In this document: positions 8,560-17,056 of the stretch, in pieces
Layout of the letters: each line of letters begins with the position of its first letter
Numbering within the stretch: the first letter of the stretch is position 1
NCBI RefSeq assembly: GCF_013004695.1
Contig: NZ_JABEMG010000002.1
Location: forward strand, 54,449-118,448
DNA: 64,000 bases
From: Promicromonospora citrea
GTDB taxonomy: Bacteria > Actinomycetota > Actinomycetes > Actinomycetales > Cellulomonadaceae
Reading direction: 5' to 3'
Position numbers and translations under genes: made by a program
Notes under the pieces: generated by a model
The model's database searches: none
Told to the model about the DNA's origin: nothing
The model's input: the letters and a program-made list of their open reading frames with translations, nothing else

Positions 8560-9858
8560 TCAGGGCTCCGGGTGGCGCGCGTCGTAGCGCCAGAACCGGG
8601 GCGTCAGGCGGACCACCAGCCACAGCAGCACGATGCAGGTGAGGCCGCCCCCCACGGCCGCCCAGCCCTCGCCGAACCACGTGGCCTCGGCACCGAGGAC
8701 CATCTCACCGAGGCGCGGCCCGCCGGCCACGACCACGATGAACACGCCCTGCAGACGGCCACGCATGTGGTCCGGTGTCGCGGTCTGCAGGATGCTCTGG
8801 CGGAAGACGGACGAGACGCTGTCCGAGCCGCCCGCGAACGCCAGCGCGACGCCCGCCGCCACCACCGCCCAGACGACCGGCGCGTCCGGCGACCCCCGGC
8901 CGACGAGCACGAGCACGAGGCCGAACGCCGCGATCGACGCGCCCCAGGCGGTGATGGCCCAGACGATGACCTGACCCTGCCTGCGCATGCGGGTCAGGCC
9001 GCCGGAGAACACGCTCGCCAGCACCCCGCCGACGGCGAACGCCGCGGCGAGCACGCCCGTGGTCGCCTCGCCGCCACCCAGGTAGATCACGCCGGCCGCG
9101 GGCCACAGCACGCGGGGGAACGACAGCACCATCGCGATGATGTCGACGACGAACGTGGTGCGGACGTTCGGCTGCGTGGCCAGGTAGCGCAGCCCGTCCA
9201 GCACCGAGCGCAGCCCGACGGCGCCCACCCGCGCGCGGCCCGTGCCGTCCACCGGCTTCTCGGGCGGCACCGGCGGGAGCCGGAACACGGCCCAGAGGGC
9301 GGCCAGGAACAGCACCATGTCGAGCGTGTACGCCCACGAGTACCCGAGCCTGGCCACGAGGACGGCGCCGATGAGCGGACCGCCGGTCAGCGCGACGTTC
9401 ATCGACAGCGTCGTCAGCGCGTTGGCCGCCGGCATCAGCTCCTTCGGCAGCAGCCGCGGGATGATCGCGGACCGTGCCGGGTTGTTGATCGCGAACGCCG
9501 CGCTCTGCACCGCGATCAGGCCGTACAGCAGGTGCACGGACTCCACGCGGAACCAGGCCTGGGCCGCGATCGCCGCCACGACGACCCACAGCACGAGCGA
9601 GGACACGAGCGAGACCGTGCGCCGGTCGTAGTGGTCCACGAGCGCACCGCCGTACAGGCCGAGCGCGACGAGCGGCACCAGGGAGAACAGCCCGAGCACG
9701 CCCACGGCCAGCGTGGAGCCGGTCAGCGCGTAGATCTGCAGGCCCACCGCGACGATGGTCACCTGCGTGCCGATGTTCGAGATCGACAGGCCCACCCAGA
9801 GGCGCCGGTAGTCGGGAGACACCGTGAGCGGCGTGGTGTCCGCGAGCAGCTGACGCAT
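8560..9858 (-). CDS. MFS transporter (EntS/MFS_3-type)
   Basis: A 432-residue membrane protein with about 12 transmembrane segments. The start SPDYRRLWVGLSISNIGTQVT and the loop GGALVDHYDRRTV are typical of the MFS_3 group that includes the enterobactin exporter EntS, so an export role (siderophore, drug or metabolite) is plausible but unproved. The ATG at 9858 was chosen because a -10-like TACGAT (reverse strand, 9872-9867) lies 8 nt upstream, giving a leaderless or near-leaderless transcript. A longer frame to 9957 is Gly/Arg-rich and unlikely to be coding. Convergent with the flotillin gene. Confidence 0.87.
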   Translation of the reverse strand: MRQLLADTTPLTVSPDYRRLWVGLSISNIGTQVTIVAVGLQIYALTGSTLAVGVLGLFSLVPLVALGLYGGALVDHYDRRTVSLVSSLVLWVVVAAIAAQAWFRVESVHLLYGLIAVQSAAFAINNPARSAIIPRLLPKELMPAANALTTLSMNVALTGGPLIGAVLVARLGYSWAYTLDMVLFLAALWAVFRLPPVPPEKPVDGTGRARVGAVGLRSVLDGLRYLATQPNVRTTFVVDIIAMVLSFPRVLWPAAGVIYLGGGEATTGVLAAAFAVGGVLASVFSGGLTRMRRQGQVIVWAITAWGASIAAFGLVLVLVGRGSPDAPVVWAVVAAGVALAFAGGSDSVSSVFRQSILQTATPDHMRGRLQGVFIVVVAGGPRLGEMVLGAEATWFGEGWAAVGGGLTCIVLLWLVVRLTPRFWRYDARHPEP

Positions 9859-9933
9859 GATCCTCGATCGTAGGCCCCGCCCCGACGGCGGACCGGCGTC
9901 GCCCCTGTGACGTGCGCCTCCCGCTGCCGGAAG

Positions 9934-10032
9934 ACGGCGGAGCGGGAGCCCTGGCACCCCCCGATGCCGTGAGCTCCCGCTCCGTCGTGTCAGTTCCGGT
10001 CCGCGGACCGGGGCGCCCCCCAGCGGCGCCCC
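9934..10032. terminator. Cluster of three hairpins downstream of the secreted-protein gene
   Basis: Three consecutive inverted repeats sit here. The first has 12-bp perfect arms (16 bp with one wobble pair) at 9934-9949 and 9973-9988. The second is a perfect 16-bp palindrome at 9996-10011 (ccggtccg and its mirror). The third has 8-bp arms at 10010-10017 and 10025-10032. The 294-bp gap 9859-10152 otherwise holds only the MFS promoter. The most likely role is termination of the minus-strand secreted-protein genes. Confidence 0.6.
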
Positions 10033-10152
10033 GACCCGCGGGCCTTGCGCTCCGGACGGTGGTCGGTCCTCGGCCGGAAGTCACCGTGGTGCCTCCCGGC
10101 CGGGGTCCGCGCCCGGATCGCTGTCACCGGTCGATGCGTGGTCGTGCCACGC

Positions 10153-11379
10153 TCACCGGCGACGAGTGCGGAGCGCCGCGATCCCCAGCCCCAGCAGGAC
10201 CGAGATCAGCGAGAGCTGCCCCGTGAACATGTGGCCCATGAGGAGCGGCTTCTCGCCGGGAGCCGGGACCGGCTCCTCCTCGTCGGGCGTCGACCTGGGC
10301 GACGGCAGGTCCGTCGATCCCAGGAAGCTGCGGCTCAGGTCGCCCGAGAGGCTGCCCTCGCCGTGCATCGGCCTGTCGGGCAGCGACTCCCCGTCGCCCC
10401 AGCGCAGGTCGACGCTGCTGTCCGGCTGGTCGGCCGCCGGCCGCTCGTCCGCGACCGGGACCTGCACGGCCGGGACGTCCGCCGTCCGCCGCACCGGACC
10501 CGTGGACGACGGCGCGCTCGGGCTCGTGAGGTCGTGCCGGGACGCCGAGGTGAGCTCGACCCCGGGCACGGTCTCGGGCCGGTCCGCGGTGGCGCCGGGA
10601 CGGGGCCCGTGAACGGCGCCGCCGGAGTCGGGCCGGTCGGTGCTCGGGCGGCCGTCCGGGTCCTGGTGCCCGCCGTGGCCCGGGCGGGCAGGGCCGTCGA
10701 GGTCGGGCAGGTCGATGATCCCGGTGCCGGGGCCGTCCGTGGCGGGCTCTTCGGCCGCAGGCTCCTCGGTCGCGGGCTCCTCGGTCGCGGGCTCCTCGGC
10801 GCCGGGCTCCTCGGTGCCCGGGATCTCCGTGCCGGGCAGGTCGATGCCGGGCACCTCCGTGTCAGGCAGGTCGATGCCCGGGAGGTCCACGCCGGGGCCG
10901 GTGCCCGGCTCGTCCGCACCCGGCTCCTCAGCGCCTGGCTCCTGGGTACCGGGCTCCTCGGCGCCGGGCTCCTCCGGGGCAGGCTCAGCATCGGGCTCCG
11001 CCGGGGCGGGCTCCGTGCCGGGCTCGTCCGCGGCCGGGTCCTCCGCGCCGGGCTCGGCCGTCTCGGGCACGCCGGGGCCGGGCTCCGGGGCGTCGGGCAG
11101 CAGGTCGTCGACAGTGTCACCCTCGCCGAGCACACCGGTGACCACGCCGGCGACGTCGGCCCGCGCGAGCGCACCGAGCACGCCGTCGTCGGCGGTCAGG
11201 CCGTCGAGGAGGCCGGTGCGGTCGGCGCGTGCGCCGGGCACGGCGGCGGCGTCGACCGCCCCGGTGGCCGCGGTCTCCGCCGGGGCCGCCTCCGCGGCGT
11301 GCGCGGCGGAGGCGCCGACGACGGCGAGGCCGCCCGCCACGAGCGCCGTGCACAGGGCGCGTCGGATGAATCTGTCCAT
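10153..11379 (-). CDS. Secreted, acidic proline-rich repeat protein with C-terminal membrane anchor
   Basis: Function not recognised. A 408-residue protein with a clear Sec signal peptide (RRALCTALVAGGLAVVGASA, cleavage near AHA-AE). A short conserved-looking segment (LLDGLTADDGVLGALARADV) follows. Next comes a long low-complexity stretch of degenerate EEPGAEEPGT and VPGIDLPGTE units (residues about 110-235), then a Pro/Ser/Asp-rich linker. It ends in a single hydrophobic helix and RTRRR, a membrane-stop signature. No LPXTG sortase motif precedes that helix, so it is probably membrane-held rather than wall-linked. ATG 11379 is preceded by GGAGAG. It lies 81 bp downstream of a second secreted repeat protein, probably in one operon. 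Confidence 0.7.
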   Translation of the reverse strand: MDRFIRRALCTALVAGGLAVVGASAAHAAEAAPAETAATGAVDAAAVPGARADRTGLLDGLTADDGVLGALARADVAGVVTGVLGEGDTVDDLLPDAPEPGPGVPETAEPGAEDPAADEPGTEPAPAEPDAEPAPEEPGAEEPGTQEPGAEEPGADEPGTGPGVDLPGIDLPDTEVPGIDLPGTEIPGTEEPGAEEPATEEPATEEPAAEEPATDGPGTGIIDLPDLDGPARPGHGGHQDPDGRPSTDRPDSGGAVHGPRPGATADRPETVPGVELTSASRHDLTSPSAPSSTGPVRRTADVPAVQVPVADERPAADQPDSSVDLRWGDGESLPDRPMHGEGSLSGDLSRSFLGSTDLPSPRSTPDEEEPVPAPGEKPLLMGHMFTGQLSLISVLLGLGIAALRTRRR

Positions 11380-11460
11380 AGGGTCTCTCCTTGCCAGGCC
11401 TGGGACCGACGGCAGGCTCGCCGTCGGGTGGAACCGCACGCGTGAGCGCGGTGCCCCAGG

Positions 11461-13149
11461 TCAGGCAGGAGAGACAGGGATGTCGGCGTAGCTGCTCGAC
11501 AGCTTGGCGCGCGACTCGTCGGCCGCGACGAGCCAGGCCCGGCCGCGGAAGACCAGGAGGGCGGAGAGGACGGCGAGCGGCTCGCCGCCCAACTTCTGCG
11601 GGGCGCCGCCGCTCGACGGGCCCGAGCCGGCGCCCATGGCGACCGCCCCGGCGCCGCCTGCGACGAGCGGGAGGCTCCCGCCGAGGGCGCCGGCACCGCT
11701 CCCGTCGGTGGCCGTGGCGACGACGTCGCGCACGGTCGCGGTGTCGGCCGGCGCCTCGTGGGACGCGGCGGTCAGGACGGACGCCGTGTGCCGGACCTCG
11801 GAGGAAGCCCGGTCCACGACACCGGCGGCGGCACCGGAGGCCTGCAGCGACCCCGGGTACGCCGGCTCGATCGTGACCCCGTCACGCACGGTGGGGACCA
11901 CGGGGACCAGCCCGCCCGGCGCCGAGGGCGCGGCGGGAAGCACGGGTGCCGACATCTCGGGGAGCGGCACGAGGGGAGTCACGACAGGGCTCAGCGGCTC
12001 GACGACGGGCACGAGCGGCGTGATCACCGGTGCGACCACCTGACCGACCGGCGTGAGCACGGGCGCAAGGGCGTCGGTGAGGGGGGCCGTGACGGGCGTG
12101 AGGGATCGCAGGATCGGGTCGGTGACGCCGCCGAGCGCCTCCGTGATCGGGCTGACGACGCCGGCCACCGGCGACAGCAGGCCGGAGGTCACCGGCGCGA
12201 GCGGCTTCGTGACGCTGCTGAGCACCGGGGTCAGCGGCGACAGCACCTGGCCGACCAGGCCGGTCACGGGGCTGAGCACCTGGCCGACGGGCTCGGTCAC
12301 GGGCTTCAGCACGCCGCCGACCAGCTCGCCCACGGGGCGCAGCACGGGGTCGGTCACCGCGCCGACCACACCGGCGGTGTGCTTGACGGGCTTCTCGGTG
12401 ACCGCGCCGACCACCGTGCCGAGCGGCTCCGTGACGGCCGTGCGGACCGGCTTCGTGACGGGCTCGAGCAGACCCTCGGACACGGCACCGACCACGCCGC
12501 CGACGAGACCTGACGGCTTCGGCGTCGCGCCGTCCTCGGTGGGGGCCGTCGGAGTGTCCGCGCCCTTCGCGGGCTCCTCCGCCTCGGGCGCGGGCTCGAC
12601 GTCGGGCGCGGCCGTCCCGGGCATCGCGTCGACCGGGGCCTGCCCCTCAGGGTCGGCGGCCTCCTCCGCGGGGCTCTCCTCGGCGGGAGCCTCCGGCGTC
12701 GGCGCCTCGGGCAGCTCCACCTCAGGCAGCTCGACGTCCGGCAGCTCGACGTCCGGCAGCTCGACGTCCGGCAGGGCACCCGCGGGCTCGTCCCCGGGCA
12801 CGCCACCCGGCGCGTCCGCCACCCCGGCGTCCGGCACCGTCGTCTCCGGCGCTGCCGACCCGGGCTCCGTCGCCCCGGGCGTGCGGTGGGTGGAGGTCAG
12901 CCCCAGCAGGTCTGTCGTCGCCGTCACCAGTCGCGTCGTCGCGTCCAGCGTGTCCGAGAGAGCGGAGCCGCGCGGGCCGTCGACCGTGCGGACGACCTGC
13001 TCGCCGGTGCCGCCCTCCGCGGCGGCCGACGGGGCGGCCAGGGTCACGCCGAGGGCCAGACCGGCGGCACCGAGCGCGACCGTCCCGGCGGCGCGCGCGA
13101 CGAGGCGACGGAGGTGCTCCCCCGTGCCCGACCGCGCGTCCTTCGCCAT
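11461..13149 (-). CDS. Secreted repeat protein with 11-residue Val/Pro/Thr/Leu repeats
   Basis: Function not recognised. A 562-residue protein: basic N-terminus plus hydrophobic signal segment (TVALGAAGLALGVTLAAPSA), an acidic segment with LPDVE repeated four times near residue 130-150, and a Pro/Glu/Ala-rich linker. A region of about 230 residues (about 220-440) then has a degenerate 11-residue period, with units such as PVTEPVGQVLS and PVTGLVGQVLS. The C-terminal part is Gly/Ala-rich and ends PLAVLSALLVFRGRAWLVAADES. The ATG at 13149 is favoured over the upstream in-frame ATG because MAKD begins the signal region. It is co-directional with the 10153-11379 gene. Confidence 0.65.
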   Translation of the reverse strand: MAKDARSGTGEHLRRLVARAAGTVALGAAGLALGVTLAAPSAAAEGGTGEQVVRTVDGPRGSALSDTLDATTRLVTATTDLLGLTSTHRTPGATEPGSAAPETTVPDAGVADAPGGVPGDEPAGALPDVELPDVELPDVELPEVELPEAPTPEAPAEESPAEEAADPEGQAPVDAMPGTAAPDVEPAPEAEEPAKGADTPTAPTEDGATPKPSGLVGGVVGAVSEGLLEPVTKPVRTAVTEPLGTVVGAVTEKPVKHTAGVVGAVTDPVLRPVGELVGGVLKPVTEPVGQVLSPVTGLVGQVLSPLTPVLSSVTKPLAPVTSGLLSPVAGVVSPITEALGGVTDPILRSLTPVTAPLTDALAPVLTPVGQVVAPVITPLVPVVEPLSPVVTPLVPLPEMSAPVLPAAPSAPGGLVPVVPTVRDGVTIEPAYPGSLQASGAAAGVVDRASSEVRHTASVLTAASHEAPADTATVRDVVATATDGSGAGALGGSLPLVAGGAGAVAMGAGSGPSSGGAPQKLGGEPLAVLSALLVFRGRAWLVAADESRAKLSSSYADIPVSPA

Positions 13150-13177
13150 GCGTCTTCCCGCTCCTGCTCCGGCTCTC

Positions 13178-13197
13178 GCCGGCACGGGCGTGCCGGC
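13178..13197. promoter_or_regulatory. Perfect inverted repeat in the leader of the secreted repeat-protein gene
   Basis: Nine-base arms (gccggcacg and its complement) around a two-base loop, about 30 bp before the start codon at 13149. It could be an operator or a leader hairpin. The rest of the 234-bp gap 13150-13383 is locally AT-richer and holds no gene I can support. Confidence 0.45.
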
Positions 13198-13383
13198 AGA
13201 GATGTATACGCATTCAATCTGCGCGGGCGTCCCGGTTTCGGCAACTGCATACCTGCGGTTTGCGCATCGAGAATTTTGTGCTTAGGACTGCGACATGTCG
13301 GAAGAGCGGCGTTATCTCGGGCTTCTCAGGACATCTCACCAGGACAAACACCCGGAAAACGGGTGCGGGTGATCTTCTGCGGC

Positions 13384-14577
13384 TCAGCCGACGGTGGCAC
13401 CGAAGACGAGGCCGAGCACGTACGTCACGCCCGCGGCGCCGAGGCCGATGGCGAGCTGGCGCAGCGCCCGGGTGAGCGGCGACGTGCCCGACAGCAGCCC
13501 GACGACGGCTCCGGTGACGAGCAGCGCGACCCCCACCAGGCCGACGGCGACCAGCACAGCGGCGAGGCCGTCCAGGCCGAGGAGGTACGGCAGCACCGGG
13601 ACCACGGCGCCCGACGCGAAGAAGCAGAAGGAGGAGAGCGCCGCCCCCCACGCCGTGCCGTGCGTCTCGAGGTCGTCGCCGGCCTCGGCGTCGGCGGGCA
13701 CGCCGTCGTCCTGGGGGTGCAGGAGCGGGCTGCGGTGCTCCCCCGGCGGCACCGCGAGCCGGGCGAGCACGGCGTCGGCGTGCGCGGTCGCCTCCTCGGT
13801 GCTCATGCCGCGGGCGCGGTACACCAGGGCGAGCTCGTTGGCGTCGACGTCGAGGTGCGGCAGGGCCGCGGCGGCGTCGGCCGACGGGGTCGACGCCTCG
13901 AGCAGCTCGCGCTGCGACCGCACCGAGACGAACTCGCCCGCGCCCATCGAGAGCGCGCCCGCGAGCAGACCGGCCAGACCCGAGAGCAGCACGGTGCTCG
14001 TCGCGACGCCGGAGGCCCCGATGCCGAGCACGAGGGCGAGGTTCGAGACAAGGCCGTCGTTCGCACCGAACACCGCGGCGCGGAACGTGCCCGACAGGCG
14101 GTTGCGGCCCCGCGTCGCCAACGCGCGCACGACCTCCTCGTGGATCTGCTCGTCGGCAGCCATGGTGACGGTGGCGTCGGCGTCGTGCGCGTAGGACGAG
14201 CGCGCCTCGGCGCGCTGCGCGAGGGCGAGCACGAACACGCCGCCGAAGCGGCGCGCGAGAAACCCGAGCGCGCGCGTCCGGAGGTCGCCGCGGACGGGCG
14301 TGCCGACGTCGGGGCCCAGCAGGTCCAGCCAGTGCCGCTCGTGCCTCTTCTCCGCGCGCGCGAGGGCGAGCAGGATCTCTCGCTCCTCGCCGGTGCGCCG
14401 GCCGGCGAGGTCCCGGTAGACGGCGGCCTCGGCGCGCTCGTCCGCGAGCAGCCGGCGCCAGCGCCGGATGTCGGCGGGCGTGCGGGTGCGCGACGGGTGC
14501 TGGCCGAACGAGCGCTCGGCGGGCGTCGGCACGCCCCCGGCGGGTCGGCGGGACGGGTCGGAGGGATGGCGGGACAC
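13384..14577 (-). CDS. VIT1/CCC1-family Fe/Mn transporter with N-terminal ferritin-like domain
   Basis: A 397-residue fusion. Residues about 35-150 form a ferritin-like helical domain with spaced metal ligands (ADERAEAAVYRDLA, RAEKRHERHW, AADEQIHEEVV). The C-terminal half is the five-helix VIT1 domain (AVFGANDGLVSNLALVLGI, then LSMGAGEFVSVRSQRELLEAS). Eukaryotic VIT1 moves iron or manganese into vacuoles; bacterial members of this fused form are thought to export Fe(II) or Mn(II), with the ferritin-like domain sensing or oxidising metal. The GTG at 14577 was chosen as a conservative start; an in-frame ATG at 14793 overlaps the divergent RNase H-like gene. No good Shine-Dalgarno is visible. 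Confidence 0.85.
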   Translation of the reverse strand: MSRHPSDPSRRPAGGVPTPAERSFGQHPSRTRTPADIRRWRRLLADERAEAAVYRDLAGRRTGEEREILLALARAEKRHERHWLDLLGPDVGTPVRGDLRTRALGFLARRFGGVFVLALAQRAEARSSYAHDADATVTMAADEQIHEEVVRALATRGRNRLSGTFRAAVFGANDGLVSNLALVLGIGASGVATSTVLLSGLAGLLAGALSMGAGEFVSVRSQRELLEASTPSADAAAALPHLDVDANELALVYRARGMSTEEATAHADAVLARLAVPPGEHRSPLLHPQDDGVPADAEAGDDLETHGTAWGAALSSFCFFASGAVVPVLPYLLGLDGLAAVLVAVGLVGVALLVTGAVVGLLSGTSPLTRALRQLAIGLGAAGVTYVLGLVFGATVG

Positions 14578-14719
14578 GTCGTCATCATGCCCAGGAAACG
14601 GCGCCGCCGGGTTTCGTGGCGCCGGGCAGGCGCGTTCGCCGGGCCGAACTCTTCCGTCCGGTCGTCCGGCGCCGCCACGCCCTGGGCGGCCGTTCGGGTT
14701 CCGCGCGGAACCATGCACA

Positions 14720-15322
14720 ATGGACGCCGTGATCATCGTCAGCACGCACGGGTCCACCGCGCCCGGCGGCGCGGTCGGATGGGCATGGATCAACCACGCG
14801 GGCGGTCAGTTCGACTCGGGCGGCGCTGCCCGGGGCACGGACCAGGTCGCCGCGCTCTCGGCCCTCCTGCGCGCGATCGAGGCGCACCCCGGGGACGAGC
14901 CCCTGCTCGTGGAGTCGAGCTCGCAGTACGCCGTCCGGTCCGTGTCCGAGTGGTCCGAGGCCTGGAAGCGCAACGGCTGGCGCTCTCCCTCGGGCGACCC
15001 CGTCCCCAACCTCGAGCTCGTCCGCGACATCGACGGCGCCGTCGACGCGCGCACCGGACCCGTCCGGTTCCACTGGGTGCGCGGCCACGTCGGCAACCCC
15101 TACAACGAGCGCGTCGAGCAGCTCGCCGGCTTCGCCGCCGAGGAGTGGGACGCCGGCCGGGGCGGCGTCGGGGAGATGCTCGTGCCCGACGCCGGCATGA
15201 TCCCCGACGCCGAGCTGCGCGGCGGGAGCGTGCCGGCCGAGCCGGCCGAGGCGCCGTCGGCCCCTGCGCCCCCTGCCGCGGCGACGACGGGCCCCACCTG
15301 GGAGTCGGTCACCCTCTTCTGA
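14720..15322 (+). CDS. RNase HI-fold protein lacking the catalytic acidic residues
   Basis: A 200-residue protein whose first 140 residues align with bacterial RNase HI. Landmarks are STHGSTAPG, SSSQYAV followed by two tryptophan-centred turns (EWSEAWKRNGWRS) and WVRGHVGNPYNERVEQLA. Three of four catalytic acids of the E. coli enzyme are replaced: D10 by His10, E48 by Ala45 and D70 by Ser67. D134 is a Glu (Glu133), and the loop histidine (His123) is kept. Cleavage of RNA-DNA hybrids by the standard two-metal mechanism is therefore unlikely, although the hybrid-binding surface seems preserved. The C-terminal 55 residues are a Pro/Ala-rich tail. Confidence 0.8.
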   Translation: MDAVIIVSTHGSTAPGGAVGWAWINHAGGQFDSGGAARGTDQVAALSALLRAIEAHPGDEPLLVESSSQYAVRSVSEWSEAWKRNGWRSPSGDPVPNLELVRDIDGAVDARTGPVRFHWVRGHVGNPYNERVEQLAGFAAEEWDAGRGGVGEMLVPDAGMIPDAELRGGSVPAEPAEAPSAPAPPAAATTGPTWESVTLF

Positions 15323-15343
15323 CCGCCCGGCGGGTGGGTGGGC

Positions 15344-16801
15344 TCAGAGGCCGACCAGGACGCGGTCCGGTGCCGCGACGGGCTCGGGGGACGGCTCGCG
15401 GACCGAGAGGGGCACCGGCTTGGCCACGCGGGCGCTGAACTCCAGACGGTCGGCGACGGCACGCGCGTGCTGCGCCATCTCGTGCGCGATCGTGATGCTC
15501 TCGCCGAGGTAGGCCCGCGGGTCGATGAGGCGGCGGATCTCGTCGCGGTCGAAGTAGGCGCTGACGGTCGCGTTCCGCACCAGCAGGTCGAGGAACGGCG
15601 TGTCGCCGACGGCGGACTCCTGCGCCACCTCGTACACGACCTCGTGGGCCTGCTGCCGGCCGATGCGCTCGCCGAGCTCCATCATGAGCGACTCCGAGCC
15701 GATGAGGCCCTCGCTCAGCGCGAGGTTGGCGCGCATCCGCTGCTCGTCGAGCTCGAGACCGTCGACGATGACGTCCAGCCGGGTCAGGATGTCGCCCGCG
15801 AGCACGGTCGCCCGGGCCACCGTCTCCTCGAGCAGGTCGGTCATGCCGCCGTTGGCCTCGTGGTCGTGCTGCATCGACTCCAGTGCGGGCGCGGCGAGCG
15901 CGCGCAGCTGAGCGCTCATGGACAGCAGGTCGAGGGCGAGCTGCGGGTTGCGCTTGTGCGGCATGGTCGACGAGCCGACGGTGCCCTCGGGGATCGGCTC
16001 GAAGGCCTCGCCGAACTCCGGCTGCATCATCGAGTAGATGTCCTTGCCGATCTTCCCGGCCGTGCCGGCGATCTGGGCGAGGGTGAGGACGAGCTCGACG
16101 ATGCCGTCGTTGATGGCACGCGACGGCACCGGCATGGTGCCGAGGTCGAGGTGGTTGGCGACCCGGCGCTCGACCTCGCGGCCCGCCGGGCCGAACGACG
16201 CGAACGTGCCCACGGCCCCGCCCATGAGCACGCGGAACAGCCGGTCCTCGAGGCGCTCGAGCCGGTCGGTGTGCGCGGTGAGCTCGTCGATCCAGACGGC
16301 CACCTTGAAGCCGAACGTCACCGGCACCGCGTGCTGGCTGTGCGTGCGGCCGGCCATCGGGACGGCGGCCGACGCCTCTGCCTGCTTGGACATGCCGCGC
16401 AGCACCCGGGCGATGAGGTCCTTGAGCGCGCGGTGCGCGTCCCGCAGCACGAGGACGTCGGCCGTCTGGGTGATGTTCTGGGTGGTGGCGCCCCAGTGCA
16501 CCCAGCCGCCGTGCTCGCTGCCGACCACGCGGGCGAACTCCTCGATGAGGGGCATGAGGGGGTGGCTGGCCGAGGCCGTGCCCGCCGCGACCCGGGCGAG
16601 GTCCAGCTTCTCGACCTGCGCGTGCCGGGCGATCGCGTCGCCGGCGGGCTCGGGGATCAGGCCGACCTCTGCCTCGGCGAGGGCGAGGGCCGCCTCGACG
16701 TCGAGGCGCGCCTGGAATCGGTTCTCGACGCTGAAGAGGCACGCGATGCCGGCATCGGGCACGCGACCGTCCGTGTAGTGTCGAATCGATTCGTTGATCA
16801 T
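15344..16801 (-). CDS. Fumarase/aspartase-superfamily lyase (adenylosuccinate lyase or carboxymuconate cycloisomerase type)
   Basis: A 485-residue cytoplasmic lyase with the superfamily signature GSSTMPHKRNP, whose Ser is the catalytic base in this fold. It also shows HWGATTQNITQTAD and AGRTHSQHAVPVTFGFK. Adenylosuccinate lyase (purine synthesis) and 3-carboxy-cis,cis-muconate cycloisomerase (aromatic degradation) share these motifs, and the sequence alone does not decide between them. The N-terminus (RHYTDGRVPDAGIACLFSVENRFQ) is not that of the usual housekeeping actinobacterial PurB. A ring-hydroxylating flavoprotein gene lies 0.6 kb upstream, so an aromatic role is possible. The promoter carries two operator-like dyads. 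Confidence 0.8.
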   Translation of the reverse strand: MINESIRHYTDGRVPDAGIACLFSVENRFQARLDVEAALALAEAEVGLIPEPAGDAIARHAQVEKLDLARVAAGTASASHPLMPLIEEFARVVGSEHGGWVHWGATTQNITQTADVLVLRDAHRALKDLIARVLRGMSKQAEASAAVPMAGRTHSQHAVPVTFGFKVAVWIDELTAHTDRLERLEDRLFRVLMGGAVGTFASFGPAGREVERRVANHLDLGTMPVPSRAINDGIVELVLTLAQIAGTAGKIGKDIYSMMQPEFGEAFEPIPEGTVGSSTMPHKRNPQLALDLLSMSAQLRALAAPALESMQHDHEANGGMTDLLEETVARATVLAGDILTRLDVIVDGLELDEQRMRANLALSEGLIGSESLMMELGERIGRQQAHEVVYEVAQESAVGDTPFLDLLVRNATVSAYFDRDEIRRLIDPRAYLGESITIAHEMAQHARAVADRLEFSARVAKPVPLSVREPSPEPVAAPDRVLVGL

Positions 16802-16893
16802 CCCTGGATTCCCCGCTCGAGTGTGTCACCGACCGGGCTTTCGCATCTCCGGGCGGAACGTCGTACCGAATTCTGGAAGATGGAGCGCCATCC

Positions 16894-16942
16894 AGCCTAG
16901 CGGAAATGTTTCCGGCATGTAACAGACGTGATGCCGATCACA
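16894..16942 (-). promoter_or_regulatory. Promoter of the lyase gene with a spacer dyad and a CRP-type site
   Basis: Reading the minus strand: a -10 TAGGCT (16899-16894), an upstream TGTTAC as a possible -35, and between them an inverted repeat of CGGAAA and TTTCCG separated by two bases (16901-16914). Just upstream is cgtgatgccgatcaca (16927-16942), which fits the TGTGA-N6-TCACA CRP/GlxR consensus at nine of ten positions. The layout suggests cAMP-receptor-type activation plus a repressor acting in the spacer. The remainder of 16802-17056 holds no gene. Confidence 0.55.
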
Positions 16943-17056
16943 CCGGGGACGGTCGGGATGTGGCCGCGATCAGGGGCTTCACGCGGGAGCACACCCGATC
17001 GGGTGAACTTCGAGCCGTCTCGCCAGGCGGACACCGCCACCGGCCGAAAAAGACCC

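Noticed and set aside
10153..11379. Sortase-anchored wall protein
   Set aside because: A C-terminal hydrophobic helix and arginines are present but no LPXTG-like motif precedes them.
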